Positions 46,896 to 60,064 of a stretch of 64,000 nucleotides of DNA are shown in pieces (the first letter of the stretch is position 1; the number at the start of each line of letters is the position of its first letter). The notes beneath the pieces were generated by a model. The model saw only the letters and a list, made by a program, of their open reading frames with translations. It was not told the DNA's origin and did not search any database. The stretch is from NCBI RefSeq assembly GCF_002243515.1, contig NZ_CP022657.1, forward strand, positions 1,084,001 to 1,148,000, in the 5' to 3' direction. The position numbers and the translations under genes were made by a program. This stretch comes from Tumebacillus algifaecis (lineage in GTDB: Bacteria > Bacillota > Bacilli > Tumebacillales > Tumebacillaceae).

Positions 46896-47689
46896 TGAAC
46901 GGTAATCTCCGGACGGGTGCCGAGGCGGACATTGAGTCCAGCTTGGCCCATCCCGTCTGAGATGTAGATGTTTTTGCCAAACACATGATGGGAGCCGGAG
47001 ATCACATTCGATTTTGGCAACTCGCCCATCGGAAACAGCTTGAATGCGCCGGGAATCTTAAACTGGCCGCCGTGTAGATGGCCGGAGAGCATCAGATCGA
47101 ACGCGTGCTCCTCCATCTCCAGCACGATGTTCGGGTCGTGTGACAGCACGAGGTTGATGCCGTCTTCCACACCGCGAAACGAGCGTGGGATGTCCGATTT
47201 GCCAAGGCAGAAATCATCGATGCCGATAATGTTCAGGCGCTTTTCGCCAAACAGGATCGACTCGCTCTCATTCTCCAACACCTTCACACCTTTGGCGCGG
47301 ATCAGCTCGCCCAGATGCTCGATGCGGTCGCCAAGGTAGTGATCATGGTTGCCCCAGACCAGCCAAATGCCATGTTTCGGCTCTGTTGCAACAATCGCGT
47401 CCAAATAAAGCATAAATTTGTCCAAGTTCTTATAGTTATCCAAATAATCACCCGTCATCACGATCAGATCCGGCTTCGCGTCTGTGATGGCATCGACCAA
47501 TCGGGCCGGGGAGATCGACTGACGCTCCATATGCAAATCGGATAGCTGCACGATGCGCAGTTCCGCAAATCCTCCATCCTTCTCAAGGGTCATCTCGACT
47601 TTACGGATGACCGGACGGAACGTGTTCCAATGCGCATAGGACAACACTAGCACAACAGCTACAGCCACAATCATCAATAGGTAGAACAT
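46874..47689 (-). CDS. YkuE-like membrane-anchored metallophosphoesterase
   Basis: A 271-residue calcineurin-like phosphoesterase with an N-terminal membrane anchor (LLMIVAVAVVLVLSYAHW). The two-metal site is complete: LSDLHM (D-x-H), TGDYLD, WGNHDH, LSHDP and SGHLHGGQ. The family includes B. subtilis YkuE and UDP-2,3-diacylglucosamine hydrolase-like enzymes; the substrate here is unknown. AAGAAGGTGACTCTCG precedes ATG 47689. Confidence 0.9.
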   Translation of the reverse strand: MFYLLMIVAVAVVLVLSYAHWNTFRPVIRKVEMTLEKDGGFAELRIVQLSDLHMERQSISPARLVDAITDAKPDLIVMTGDYLDNYKNLDKFMLYLDAIVATEPKHGIWLVWGNHDHYLGDRIEHLGELIRAKGVKVLENESESILFGEKRLNIIGIDDFCLGKSDIPRSFRGVEDGINLVLSHDPNIVLEMEEHAFDLMLSGHLHGGQFKIPGAFKLFPMGELPKSNVISGSHHVFGKNIYISDGMGQAGLNVRLGTRPEITVHTLRTTA

Positions 47690-47806
47690 CGAGAGTCACC
47701 TTCTTTCACATCATTTCGTTTGTGGATAAGTGTTATGTCAACAAGAACTGATTTTAGCACGACATCTAGCAAGAAATCGACCCACAAAACTTGGAGGAGA
47801 GTCCGG

Positions 47807-48322
47807 ATGAAACAAGTTTGGATGCAAAGCTACAAGCACGATGGACGCGAGCACCGCAAATGGGTCAAACTGTATGAAGTGCCCGGCGAGAAAGGAATCT
47901 ACTGGATCGATCCGGATACACCTGTCGTCGAAGCCGATGGCTCCGAATGGTCCAGTCCCTTTCCGGTCATCTACTGGCTACATCCTGAAAAATGGTACAA
48001 CGTGGCGATCCTTTGTAAAGAGACGGGAACTGGTTATTACTGCAACATCGCCTCTCCGGTCGAATATGACGATGAACACCATCTCTACCGCTTCATCGAT
48101 TACGACGTAGATCTGATCGTCAACGAAGATGGCGTCTACGAGGTGGTAGACGAAGAGGAATTGACCGAACACGCCCATGCTATGAAGTACCCACAGGAGA
48201 TTCTGCACAAAATTGCCGAGGCGACGGCCGAACTGGTCGCGCTGTTCGAAGCGCAGGAGGGGCCGTTCGACCCCGAAGCGCGGGCGCGCTGGACAGAAGC
48301 GTGGCTCGAGGCAACCTCTTGA
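47807..48322 (+). CDS. DUF402/Ntdp-type nucleoside tri- and diphosphatase
   Basis: A 171-residue protein of the YgaC/Ntdp (DUF402) family. Relatives such as S. aureus Ntdp hydrolyse nucleoside tri- and diphosphates with metal. The conserved middle KWYNVAILCKETGTGYYCNI and SPVEYDDEHHLYRFIDYDVD, with DLIVNEDG, contains the acidic metal ligands. ATG 47807 follows TTGGAGGAGAG; the frame extends upstream without a signal. It is a single gene next to a YflT-like gene. Confidence 0.85.
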   Translation: MKQVWMQSYKHDGREHRKWVKLYEVPGEKGIYWIDPDTPVVEADGSEWSSPFPVIYWLHPEKWYNVAILCKETGTGYYCNIASPVEYDDEHHLYRFIDYDVDLIVNEDGVYEVVDEEELTEHAHAMKYPQEILHKIAEATAELVALFEAQEGPFDPEARARWTEAWLEATS

Positions 48323-48384
48323 CGCATGACTTTGTCCCTCTTCACAAACACTAGTTCAGAAGCAGTCGATGAAGAGGTGAAAAA

Positions 48385-48825
48385 ATGGAATTTGTCAACA
48401 AACAGGTACTCGTCGCAGCGTTTTCGAGCTATCAGAACGCCCATAACGCCATGCAAAAACTGCACGGCGCAGGAATCAACGATTTTACCGTTTTATATCT
48501 GCAAAAAAATGGTGACCAAAACGGTGATGGCGTTGAAGGTTTCTACCCATCGATCACCCCGAACATCCAAAGCGTGATCGATGGACCGGTCCAAGGGGAG
48601 ATCGAGGCCCCGCAACTTTTTGTGCTCCCCGGTCATAACAACCAGCGCACACAAGTCGGGATCGAAGACCGCCTTGAGTCGTACGGTGTTCCTGAGTCTA
48701 CGGTAGACCAATGCACCGCCCAGATTGAGGGTGGAAACGTTTTGGCTGTCATCCGTGACAGTGAACGCATGGACAACATCAGCCAATTGCTCAAAGCGGA
48801 GACGGACTTCGTTCAGCTCGTCTAA
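48385..48825 (+). CDS. General-stress-protein-17M-like (YflT-type) protein
   Basis: A 146-residue protein. VLVAAFSSYQNAHNAMQKLH, then GINDFTVLYLQ, resembles the YflT/GS17M domain, which starts with a ferredoxin-like strand-helix unit ('v.gvy.s.eeA..ai..L...Gy...di.vi'). The C-terminal part (EDRLESYGVPESTVDQCTAQ, then GGNVLAVIRDS) repeats the pattern. GAAGAGGTG precedes the ATG. It is probably a stress protein. It ends at a strong terminator. Confidence 0.65.
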   Translation: MEFVNKQVLVAAFSSYQNAHNAMQKLHGAGINDFTVLYLQKNGDQNGDGVEGFYPSITPNIQSVIDGPVQGEIEAPQLFVLPGHNNQRTQVGIEDRLESYGVPESTVDQCTAQIEGGNVLAVIRDSERMDNISQLLKAETDFVQLV

Positions 48826-48827
48826 GC

Positions 48828-48856
48828 AAAGCCTGCCGATTCGGCAGGCTTTTTTT
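48828..48856 (+). terminator. Terminator after the YflT-like gene
   Basis: AAAGCCTGCCGA / TCGGCAGGCTTT stem followed by a run of T. Confidence 0.93.
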
Positions 48857-48903
48857 CATCAAGATGGGGCACCCTACATGACAACGAAGGAGTGTGATAG
48901 CAG

Positions 48904-49467
48904 ATGACCAAGTTCAAAACGATTCTCACAGCCACAGCGCTTGCCGCTTTGACGATGAGCGCTACTGCCTATGCGGGAAACGAACACGGCGCAGTCGATT
49001 CGGACATCGTACATAGCCACCCTGCCGGACATGACCATTCATCCCATCAGCACCAGCACAAAGCACCACAAAAACAGCTTGGCGAACTTGAGAAACAAGC
49101 GCTCGTCGATGCAGGCATCGATCTCAAGCAACTGCAGGTCGCTCATGAGCAGATCCGTGTCGAGTTCGACAATTTGCGGGCGCACAGCAACGCAATCCAT
49201 GAAAAAGTGAGCGCTGCCAAAGACGAAAAACTGCAAGCTCAAGTGAAACAAGATCTTGAGAAATTCCGCTCGATCATGCAGCAGCTGCAAGTGAGCAAAC
49301 AGGAGTATCGCACACTCAAGCAGGAGCTTCGCACTGCGGCCGAAGCGAAAGACAAGTCGAAAATCAAAGCGACCTTCGCCAAACTGCAAACGAGTCAACA
49401 AGACGTGGTCAAACTGCTCCAAGCTGCTGACAAAGAGCTACAAAAAGAGTTGACCAAACTCCAATAA
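48904..49467 (+). CDS. Secreted His-rich coiled-coil protein
   Basis: A 187-residue exported protein: signal peptide (LTATALAALTMSATAYA-GN), a His-rich stretch HSHPAGHDHSSHQHQHK (residues about 37-53, nine His) able to bind metal ions, then about 125 residues of continuous helix rich in Lys, Gln and Glu. The layout recalls Spy/CpxP-like periplasmic chaperones and His-rich metal buffers; which of the two applies is unknown. CGAAGGAGTG precedes the ATG. It is monocistronic with its own terminator. Confidence 0.7.
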   Translation: MTKFKTILTATALAALTMSATAYAGNEHGAVDSDIVHSHPAGHDHSSHQHQHKAPQKQLGELEKQALVDAGIDLKQLQVAHEQIRVEFDNLRAHSNAIHEKVSAAKDEKLQAQVKQDLEKFRSIMQQLQVSKQEYRTLKQELRTAAEAKDKSKIKATFAKLQTSQQDVVKLLQAADKELQKELTKLQ

Positions 49468-49490
49468 TTCATCATTCCGAAGAGCAGACC

Positions 49491-49517
49491 AGCCGATCCA
49501 AATTTGGATCGGCTTTT
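49491..49517 (+). terminator. Terminator after the His-rich protein gene
   Basis: AGCCGATCCAAA-TTTGGATCGGCT stem followed by TTTAAATTTT. Confidence 0.88.
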
Positions 49518-49552
49518 AAATTTTATTTTATATTCAAACGAGATGAAATTTC

Positions 49553-49572
49553 TTTACCTAATCATAGGTAAA
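49553..49572 (+). promoter_or_regulatory. Palindromic operator-like site before the sortase gene
   Basis: TTTACCTA-ATCA-TAGGTAAA, a perfect 8-bp inverted repeat with a 4-bp centre. TTTACC could serve as -35 and TACAAT (49580-49585) as a loosely spaced -10, so a protein bound here would overlap the promoter of the sortase/adhesin unit. The binding protein is unknown. Confidence 0.5.
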
Positions 49573-49628
49573 TAAGATACAATCTATTAGAGATGAAGAA
49601 TTTTACTCTTGAGGAAAGGAGGACCACC

Positions 49629-50267
49629 ATGTCGAGACTGCACTGGAAACAAAATCGCTTCCTGCACATCACACTCTGGCTCATGCTGGCGGTCGGTGTG
49701 GGGATGATGCTGTTGCCTCGTATCGATGAGTGGATTCAAGAGCGCAAGCAAAACCAACTCTTGACCGAGTGGACGAAAGAGTTGCGTTCATCGGAGGAGC
49801 AGAGTACCAAGCTGGAATCTTCTGCTTCGGTGAACGGTTCACCACATGCAGCTTGGAAAGAGATTGATGGAGTTCCGGTGTTGGGTACGATTGCGATCGA
49901 CAAAATTGCGCTTCGTGAAGCGATCGTAAAAGGTGCCGATCCAGAGTCGTTAGATCTTGGCATTGGTGTAGTGGAAGCGGATCGTTTTTCCGGGCAGAAC
50001 GATCATCTCGTGCTGGCGGGACACCGCAGTTTTAAGCCTGGAAAGCACTTTAACCGTTTGGGGGAGTTGGAGCGAGGCGATCGAATCTTGATCGAAACTG
50101 CTGAAGGCACAGTTGCCTATGCGGTCAAAACATCGTTTTTGGTAGAACCAACCGATTTGAGTGTTCTGAATTCCCATTCTGAGGAAGCAGAATTGACTCT
50201 GATCACTTGCCATCCGATGCGCAATCCAACTCATCGGTTAATCGTGAAAGCATCCCAAGTATTTTAG
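49629..50267 (+). CDS. Class D-like sortase
   Basis: A 212-residue transpeptidase: one N-terminal membrane anchor (LHITLWLMLAVGVGMMLL), then the sortase barrel from about residue 80 (VPVLGTIAIDKIALREAIVK). The triad is complete: H132 in LAGHRS, C194 in TLITCHP and R203 in NPTHRLIV. ATG 49629 follows GGAAAGGAGG; the frame extends upstream without support. The next gene encodes a surface protein ending in LPQTG, so this is a dedicated substrate-enzyme pair. Their genes are 14 bp apart. Confidence 0.9.
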   Translation: MSRLHWKQNRFLHITLWLMLAVGVGMMLLPRIDEWIQERKQNQLLTEWTKELRSSEEQSTKLESSASVNGSPHAAWKEIDGVPVLGTIAIDKIALREAIVKGADPESLDLGIGVVEADRFSGQNDHLVLAGHRSFKPGKHFNRLGELERGDRILIETAEGTVAYAVKTSFLVEPTDLSVLNSHSEEAELTLITCHPMRNPTHRLIVKASQVF

Positions 50268-50281
50268 ATGAAGGAGTAATG

Positions 50282-55790
<5,509 letters not shown>

Positions 55791-55861
55791 CTGGCATTTG
55801 ACCTTCACCCCGTACTTCGTTAAACTGAAACCAAGAACGCACTACATACGAGGTGATCTCA

Positions 55862-56230
55862 ATGCTTACCGAAGCACTTTTTCGCTCCAACGAATTTATG
55901 GTCATCCAAGCGGCAGTAGCTGCTGCCAACTTTGCCATCGGTGCCTTTACCATTGAAAAACAAGGCCAAGAGGCGCTTGGTGATACGGAACGTGCAGCTC
56001 GCATGCAAGGTGCCATCGATAAAGCGAAAGCGGACCGTAAATTCGCGCTCTCCCTGTTTGACACGCATCTGCGAGGCGAATTCAACACCGAAGCAGATTT
56101 CAAAACAGTGCTCGACATGGTGCACAACTACAACTCCTTGATCGATCACTCCTTGATCAACTCCCGTGCGGCATTCCTTCCGCTCGGCGCTGTGCCGGAG
56201 ATGCGCAAAGATCGTTTCGAAGAACAATAG
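55862..56230 (+). CDS. Hypothetical helical protein
   Basis: A 122-residue soluble protein, mainly helical (FMVIQAAVAAANFAIGAFTI, then EALGDTERAARMQGAIDKAK). It has no motif I recognise. ATG 55862 follows CGAGGTGATCTCA; an in-frame GTG at 55853 overlaps the ribosome site. It is single, ending at a compact terminator just before the cobalamin riboswitch. Confidence 0.6.
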   Translation: MLTEALFRSNEFMVIQAAVAAANFAIGAFTIEKQGQEALGDTERAARMQGAIDKAKADRKFALSLFDTHLRGEFNTEADFKTVLDMVHNYNSLIDHSLINSRAAFLPLGAVPEMRKDRFEEQ

Positions 56231-56254
56231 GACCAGCCTGCGGGCTGGTCTTTT
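56231..56254 (+). terminator. Terminator after the 55862 gene
   Basis: GACCAGCC-TGCG-GGCTGGTC followed by TTTT, starting at the base after the stop codon. Confidence 0.92.
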
Positions 56255-56257
56255 CAC

Positions 56258-56286
56258 TTGTTTCTCAATCATCTAAATGATAAACT
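56258..56286 (+). promoter_or_regulatory. Promoter of the cobalamin-riboswitch operon
   Basis: TTGTTT (56258-56263), a 17-bp spacer and TAAACT (56281-56286), placed about ten bases before the aptamer P1 stem. Confidence 0.55.
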
Positions 56287-56290
56287 ACCA

Positions 56291-56446
56291 CTGTAGTTAG
56301 AAGAGAAGGGAAAGTGGTGCAATTCCACTGCAGCCCCCGCTACTGTAAACGGCGACGCGCTCACGATAACCATTGTCCAATCGGATGAGAAGGGGTGAGA
56401 ATTGCGGTAGACCCGTTAGCCAGGAAACCTGCTTCTAACCGTAGTC
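56291..56446 (+). promoter_or_regulatory. Cobalamin (B12) riboswitch aptamer
   Basis: Outer stem GTTAGAAG (56296-56303) pairs with CTTCTAAC (56432-56439). Between them are the family landmarks GAAGGGAA, GTGGTGCAATTCCACTGC, GCCCCCGCTACTGTAA and the B12 box AGCCAGGAAACCTGC. The order and spacing are those of the adenosylcobalamin-type riboswitch. It precedes an intrinsic terminator and a B12-uptake-like operon. Confidence 0.95.
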
Positions 56447-56540
56447 CTTTGGTGCTTTCGGCGGGAAGGTACAGGAACCGGGTGATATTCTCATGGCGAT
56501 CCCTAGCGATGGCTGGTTGACCCTGATCCTCTACACCTTC

Positions 56541-56570
56541 AACTCCTCCCTGAGCGGCAGGAGTTTTTTT
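56541..56570 (+). terminator. Riboswitch expression-platform terminator
   Basis: AACTCCT / AGGAGTT stem with a GC-rich loop followed by TTTTTTT, 34 bp before the first gene. Cobalamin binding should favour this terminator and switch the operon off. Confidence 0.88.
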
Positions 56571-56603
56571 ATGACCACTTTTCATTTCGAGAGGAGAATA
56601 TTC

Positions 56604-57896
56604 ATGAAAAAGCGTTTGGCAAGCATCCTGCTCGCCACCTCACTCTTGATCCCGCAAACGGCTGTGCTCGCGGCGGATGATCAAGCGACAGTCAAAGTCC
56701 GTGTCGTCGGACTGAACGGCCTGTACAAAGAACAAACTGTTCATGTCGGTCAAACTGGTTTTAAAAACACAGTCGGTGAAGTGATCACCATGCAAAAACC
56801 GACGACGATGGGTGCACTGGTCACGCTGCTTGATCAAGAAAAGCTGACCTACGAAGCGAAAACGGTTTCTTTCGGCTCCTACATCAGCAAAATCGACACC
56901 CTCGCTGAAAAGACCCTTAACGCCAATTCCGGTTGGTCGGTCTGGGTCAACGGCCAAGCGCCGAACTTGTCGGCCGATGTAGCCGAGATCAAAGATGGCG
57001 ACGAAGTGGTCTGGGGTTACTATGACTACACCCAAACCCTCTTCCCGCAAGTCAACTTCTCGACGACCACACCCAATGTAGGTACCTCGTTCACAGTCAA
57101 AGTCACTGCGGAACAGACCACCTATGACGAAGAGTGGAACCCGACCGTCTCCACCGTAAACATCGATCAAGCGGCCGTCCACCAAGCGAATAGCGCAACG
57201 CAACTGGCTTTGACCAATGCTGAAGGTGTCGCGACGATCGAAGCCAAGCAAGCAGGTCTGCTCCAACTGCACATCGACAAAACGGATGCAGCAACAGGCG
57301 TGCCGCAACTGATTCGTACCGGCACCTTAAACGTGCTCGTCGGCAACCCGAACGCCTCTTTCAACGACTTGGCTGGCTATAATTGGGCCGAATCGTCGAT
57401 CCTGAACCTCGCCCGAAAAGGGGTGGTCATCGGAGCTGGCAACAACGATTTCCAACCGAAGCGCGCTGTCACCCGCGCTGAATTGACGAAGATCCTCGCC
57501 CTTGCAAACGGCGACCTTTCCTTTGGCGGAACCGCATCGTTCCGTGACGTGGCCGACAACAACGGCTATAAATCTTTCATCCAAACGGTCGTGCAAAGAG
57601 GGTATATGAGCGGCGATCAAGCGGGCACGTTCCGTCCTGATTCGGGCCTCACCCGTGAAGAGTTGGCCGTCGTCCTCGTCCGCTTCTCCGGCCTAGAACT
57701 GTCGAATACCAAAAACCTGGTGCCTTTCAGCGACAGAGAAACTGTCAGTGACTGGGCACAGCCGTATGTCAAAACCGCTTTTGACAAAGGTCTGATGGCT
57801 GGCGATGCAGAAAACACCTTCCGTCCGCAGGCCACCGCTTCGCGTGCTGAAGTAGCAACTGCTATCGTCAATGTCATGAACAAACTCAACAAGTAG
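56604..57896 (+). CDS. SLH-anchored DUF4430 (transcobalamin beta-domain-like) surface protein
   Basis: A 430-residue exported protein: signal peptide (SLLIPQTAVLA-AD), a DUF4430 domain (about 30-150; ANSGWSVWVNGQAPNLSADV is the typical core), a beta-rich linker domain (about 155-245) and three SLH domains (about 250-428; e.g. FRPDSGLTREELAVVLVRFS) that bind secondary cell-wall polymer. DUF4430 matches the small C-terminal domain of human intrinsic factor/transcobalamin. ATG 56604 follows GAGAGGAGAATATTC. It is the first gene behind the B12 riboswitch, so capture of cobalamin at the cell surface is the likely role. Confidence 0.9.
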   Translation: MKKRLASILLATSLLIPQTAVLAADDQATVKVRVVGLNGLYKEQTVHVGQTGFKNTVGEVITMQKPTTMGALVTLLDQEKLTYEAKTVSFGSYISKIDTLAEKTLNANSGWSVWVNGQAPNLSADVAEIKDGDEVVWGYYDYTQTLFPQVNFSTTTPNVGTSFTVKVTAEQTTYDEEWNPTVSTVNIDQAAVHQANSATQLALTNAEGVATIEAKQAGLLQLHIDKTDAATGVPQLIRTGTLNVLVGNPNASFNDLAGYNWAESSILNLARKGVVIGAGNNDFQPKRAVTRAELTKILALANGDLSFGGTASFRDVADNNGYKSFIQTVVQRGYMSGDQAGTFRPDSGLTREELAVVLVRFSGLELSNTKNLVPFSDRETVSDWAQPYVKTAFDKGLMAGDAENTFRPQATASRAEVATAIVNVMNKLNK

Positions 57897-57905
57897 TACG
57901 CTGTA

Positions 57906-57934
57906 CGGGAGAGGCTCTGCAAAGAGCTTCCCCG
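57906..57934 (+). terminator. Intercistronic hairpin in the B12 operon
   Basis: CGGGAGAGGCTCT-GCAA-AGAGCTTCCCCG, a strong stem with little T after it. It may protect or thin the transcript between the surface protein and the transporter genes. Confidence 0.6.
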
Positions 57935-57978
57935 TTTGCTACTTCTGCTTATATGAATGAACAGGAGGAACAGGTATC

Positions 57979-59192
57979 ATGCAGTTCACGAAACGTCTTG
58001 GACTTTTTCTTGCGCTTGCCTTCTTGGTCACCGCTTGTGGCAGCGAAGAGTCAAAACAACAAGTGGGAAAGCTGCCCGAACAAGTCGTCCAGCTCCCGGA
58101 GCAAGAACAGACTCAACAGGAAGCGGAACAAACAGACCAAGAACCTCAACCGCCTGATGACAAAAAAGAAGCGGAACAGCAGCCAACCACCGATCCGGCT
58201 ACTCCGTCCAAGCCTGCTAACGAAGCTCCGGCATCCAACGGCACCTCAACCCCACCTGCGACATCAACCAAAACGCCAAGCGGCGGGGAGCAACTAAACC
58301 ATCCACCCCACCAAAAAAACAGCCTGCAGGCAACTTCAACATGTTTGTCACCCACAATTTTGGTGCGGCCTCTGTGTACAACCAAGCGGTTGATTACTAC
58401 AGTGGTGACACGGTGATGGACGTGATGCGCACCCGTCTCGAAATTGAAACGGCGTATGGGGGCGGATTTGTCAACAGCATCAACGGGGTCAAATCGGGCT
58501 ACACGGACAAATCGATCTTTACCCGCAAAAAACGCGACTGGTTTTACTACGTCAACGGCTCGATCTCCGGTGTCGGGGCCGATGCTTACAACGCCAAAAG
58601 CGGCGACACTGTCTGGTGGGACTACCACGATTGGTCGGGCAACGGCTCGACCACGCCGAGCGTGGTCGGCGCGTATCCGCACCCGTTCACTGTCGGCTAT
58701 AACGGGGCGATGCCAGGCACTATCATCTATTACAGCGGCGGCCACACCGAACAAGCGGAACGATTGGCCGTCTCCTTGCGCAGCAAAGGGGCGAAAAACG
58801 TGCGTCATGAAGCGTTCAGCAACCAAAGCCTGACCGAAAACACGACCAACGCTATTTTGCTCGGCACTTGGTCCGAACTGGAGGCGAATTCGTCCGTTCA
58901 AGAACTGTTCAGTACCCCGACTCGAACCGGCATCTATGCCAATTTCGAAAACGGTGCGGTCAACCTGCTCGACTACACGGGCGGCGCATCGGGCCAAACG
59001 GGGCAAGCGCTGGTCGCAGCGACCGGAACGGGCAATGGCGACACCACTCCGACATGGTTTTTGATCGGTCTTGACGTCCCCGCCCTCGATGCGGCGGTCG
59101 GCACTTTGGTGAATCCCGGAAACAAACTGCGCGGGAAAGTTGGCGTCGTTTTAAGCGGCGGCACAGCGATCGGAGTTCCAGTCGCACCATGA
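57979..59192 (+). CDS. DUF4430 lipoprotein split by a -1 frame change
   Basis: The first frame (57979-58416) gives a lipoprotein start: basic N-terminus, lipobox LVTAC with Cys20, and a long Gln/Glu/Pro/Thr linker. The second frame (open before ATG 58341, to 59192) gives FNMFVTHNFGAASVYNQAVD, a DUF4430 domain (KRDWFYYVNGSISGVGADAY) and a further domain of unknown type. One extra G in the GGGG at 58285-58288 would join them with an unbroken Pro/Lys-rich linker. Also, CA-AAA-AAC at 58312-58320 contains the slippery heptamer A_AAA_AAC in the right phase for -1 shifting. Either an indel (real or sequencing) or programmed frameshifting is possible. Role: membrane-side B12 binding for the ECF importer. 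Confidence 0.75.
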
Positions 59193-60064
59193 GGCTCGAA
59201 CGATTCCACGCGGCGACGCTCTCGATCTATCCGCTCCTGCTGATCGTGCTTGCGATGATCACGCAACACCCGCTCTACCTGACCGCTTTGCTTGTGGTCA
59301 CTTGCTTAGCGTTGCGAACGGCAGGGGGAGCGAAGACGTTCATCAAAACGATGCGCTACACGTGGCCGATCCTGCTGATCATTCTGCTGATCAATGTCTT
59401 GATCTCCAAAAACGGAGCGACCGTTCTTTATGACGGCCCGCGAATTCCGGTGTTCGGAGCGCTGCGAATCACGCTGGAAGCCACCTTGTTCGGTCTGATC
59501 ATGGTCTTGCGCCTGTTGATCGTACTGGCCGCCTGCAGCCTTTACCTCGCATGGCTCCCCCCAGACCGGGCGCTGGGGCTGATGGCAAAATGGGCTGGCC
59601 GATCGGCAGTTGTCGCTATGTTGACCGCCCGACTGATTCCCTACCTCACCGAGCAGGCCAAGAGCGTCGGAGAGGTGATGCAGACACGCGGTGTGCGCTT
59701 TCAGGAAGGCAGCACTCGTCAGCGCCTGCAAAAACATGGCCGGATGCTCAACGTCCTGCTCATCTCTTCGCTGGAAGGATCGTGGCAGGTCGCCGAAGCG
59801 ATGGAAGCGCGCGGGTTCGGATCACGCCACCGCAGCTCCTATACACGGGAAAAGTGGCAGCGAAACGACCTGCTGGCAGGAGTGGCGATGTTCGTCGCCG
59901 TACTTGCGATGCTGGTGCTCGCAGGAGCTGGCGCGGTAGCTTATGAGTTCTACCCGCACTTGACACCGCTGCTTGCCGCTGGAAGCATCACGTGGGTCGG
60001 TGCGCTTGCACTGGCTCTCTTGCTCGCCATCCCACCTGCGCTGGTACAAAGGAGAAAGAACTAG
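59189..60064 (+). CDS. ECF transporter transmembrane component EcfT (CbiQ family)
   Basis: A 291-residue membrane protein with about six hydrophobic segments and the two coupling-helix signatures: SVGEVMQTRGVRFQEGST (usual ARG, here TRG) and SWQVAEAMEARGFGSRHRS. These contact the ATPase grooves. It starts within the stop of the lipoprotein gene (ATGA overlap) and ends one base before the ATPase gene, so the set is tightly coupled. It lies in a B12-riboswitch operon, pointing to cobalamin import. Confidence 0.88.
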   Translation: MRLERFHAATLSIYPLLLIVLAMITQHPLYLTALLVVTCLALRTAGGAKTFIKTMRYTWPILLIILLINVLISKNGATVLYDGPRIPVFGALRITLEATLFGLIMVLRLLIVLAACSLYLAWLPPDRALGLMAKWAGRSAVVAMLTARLIPYLTEQAKSVGEVMQTRGVRFQEGSTRQRLQKHGRMLNVLLISSLEGSWQVAEAMEARGFGSRHRSSYTREKWQRNDLLAGVAMFVAVLAMLVLAGAGAVAYEFYPHLTPLLAAGSITWVGALALALLLAIPPALVQRRKN

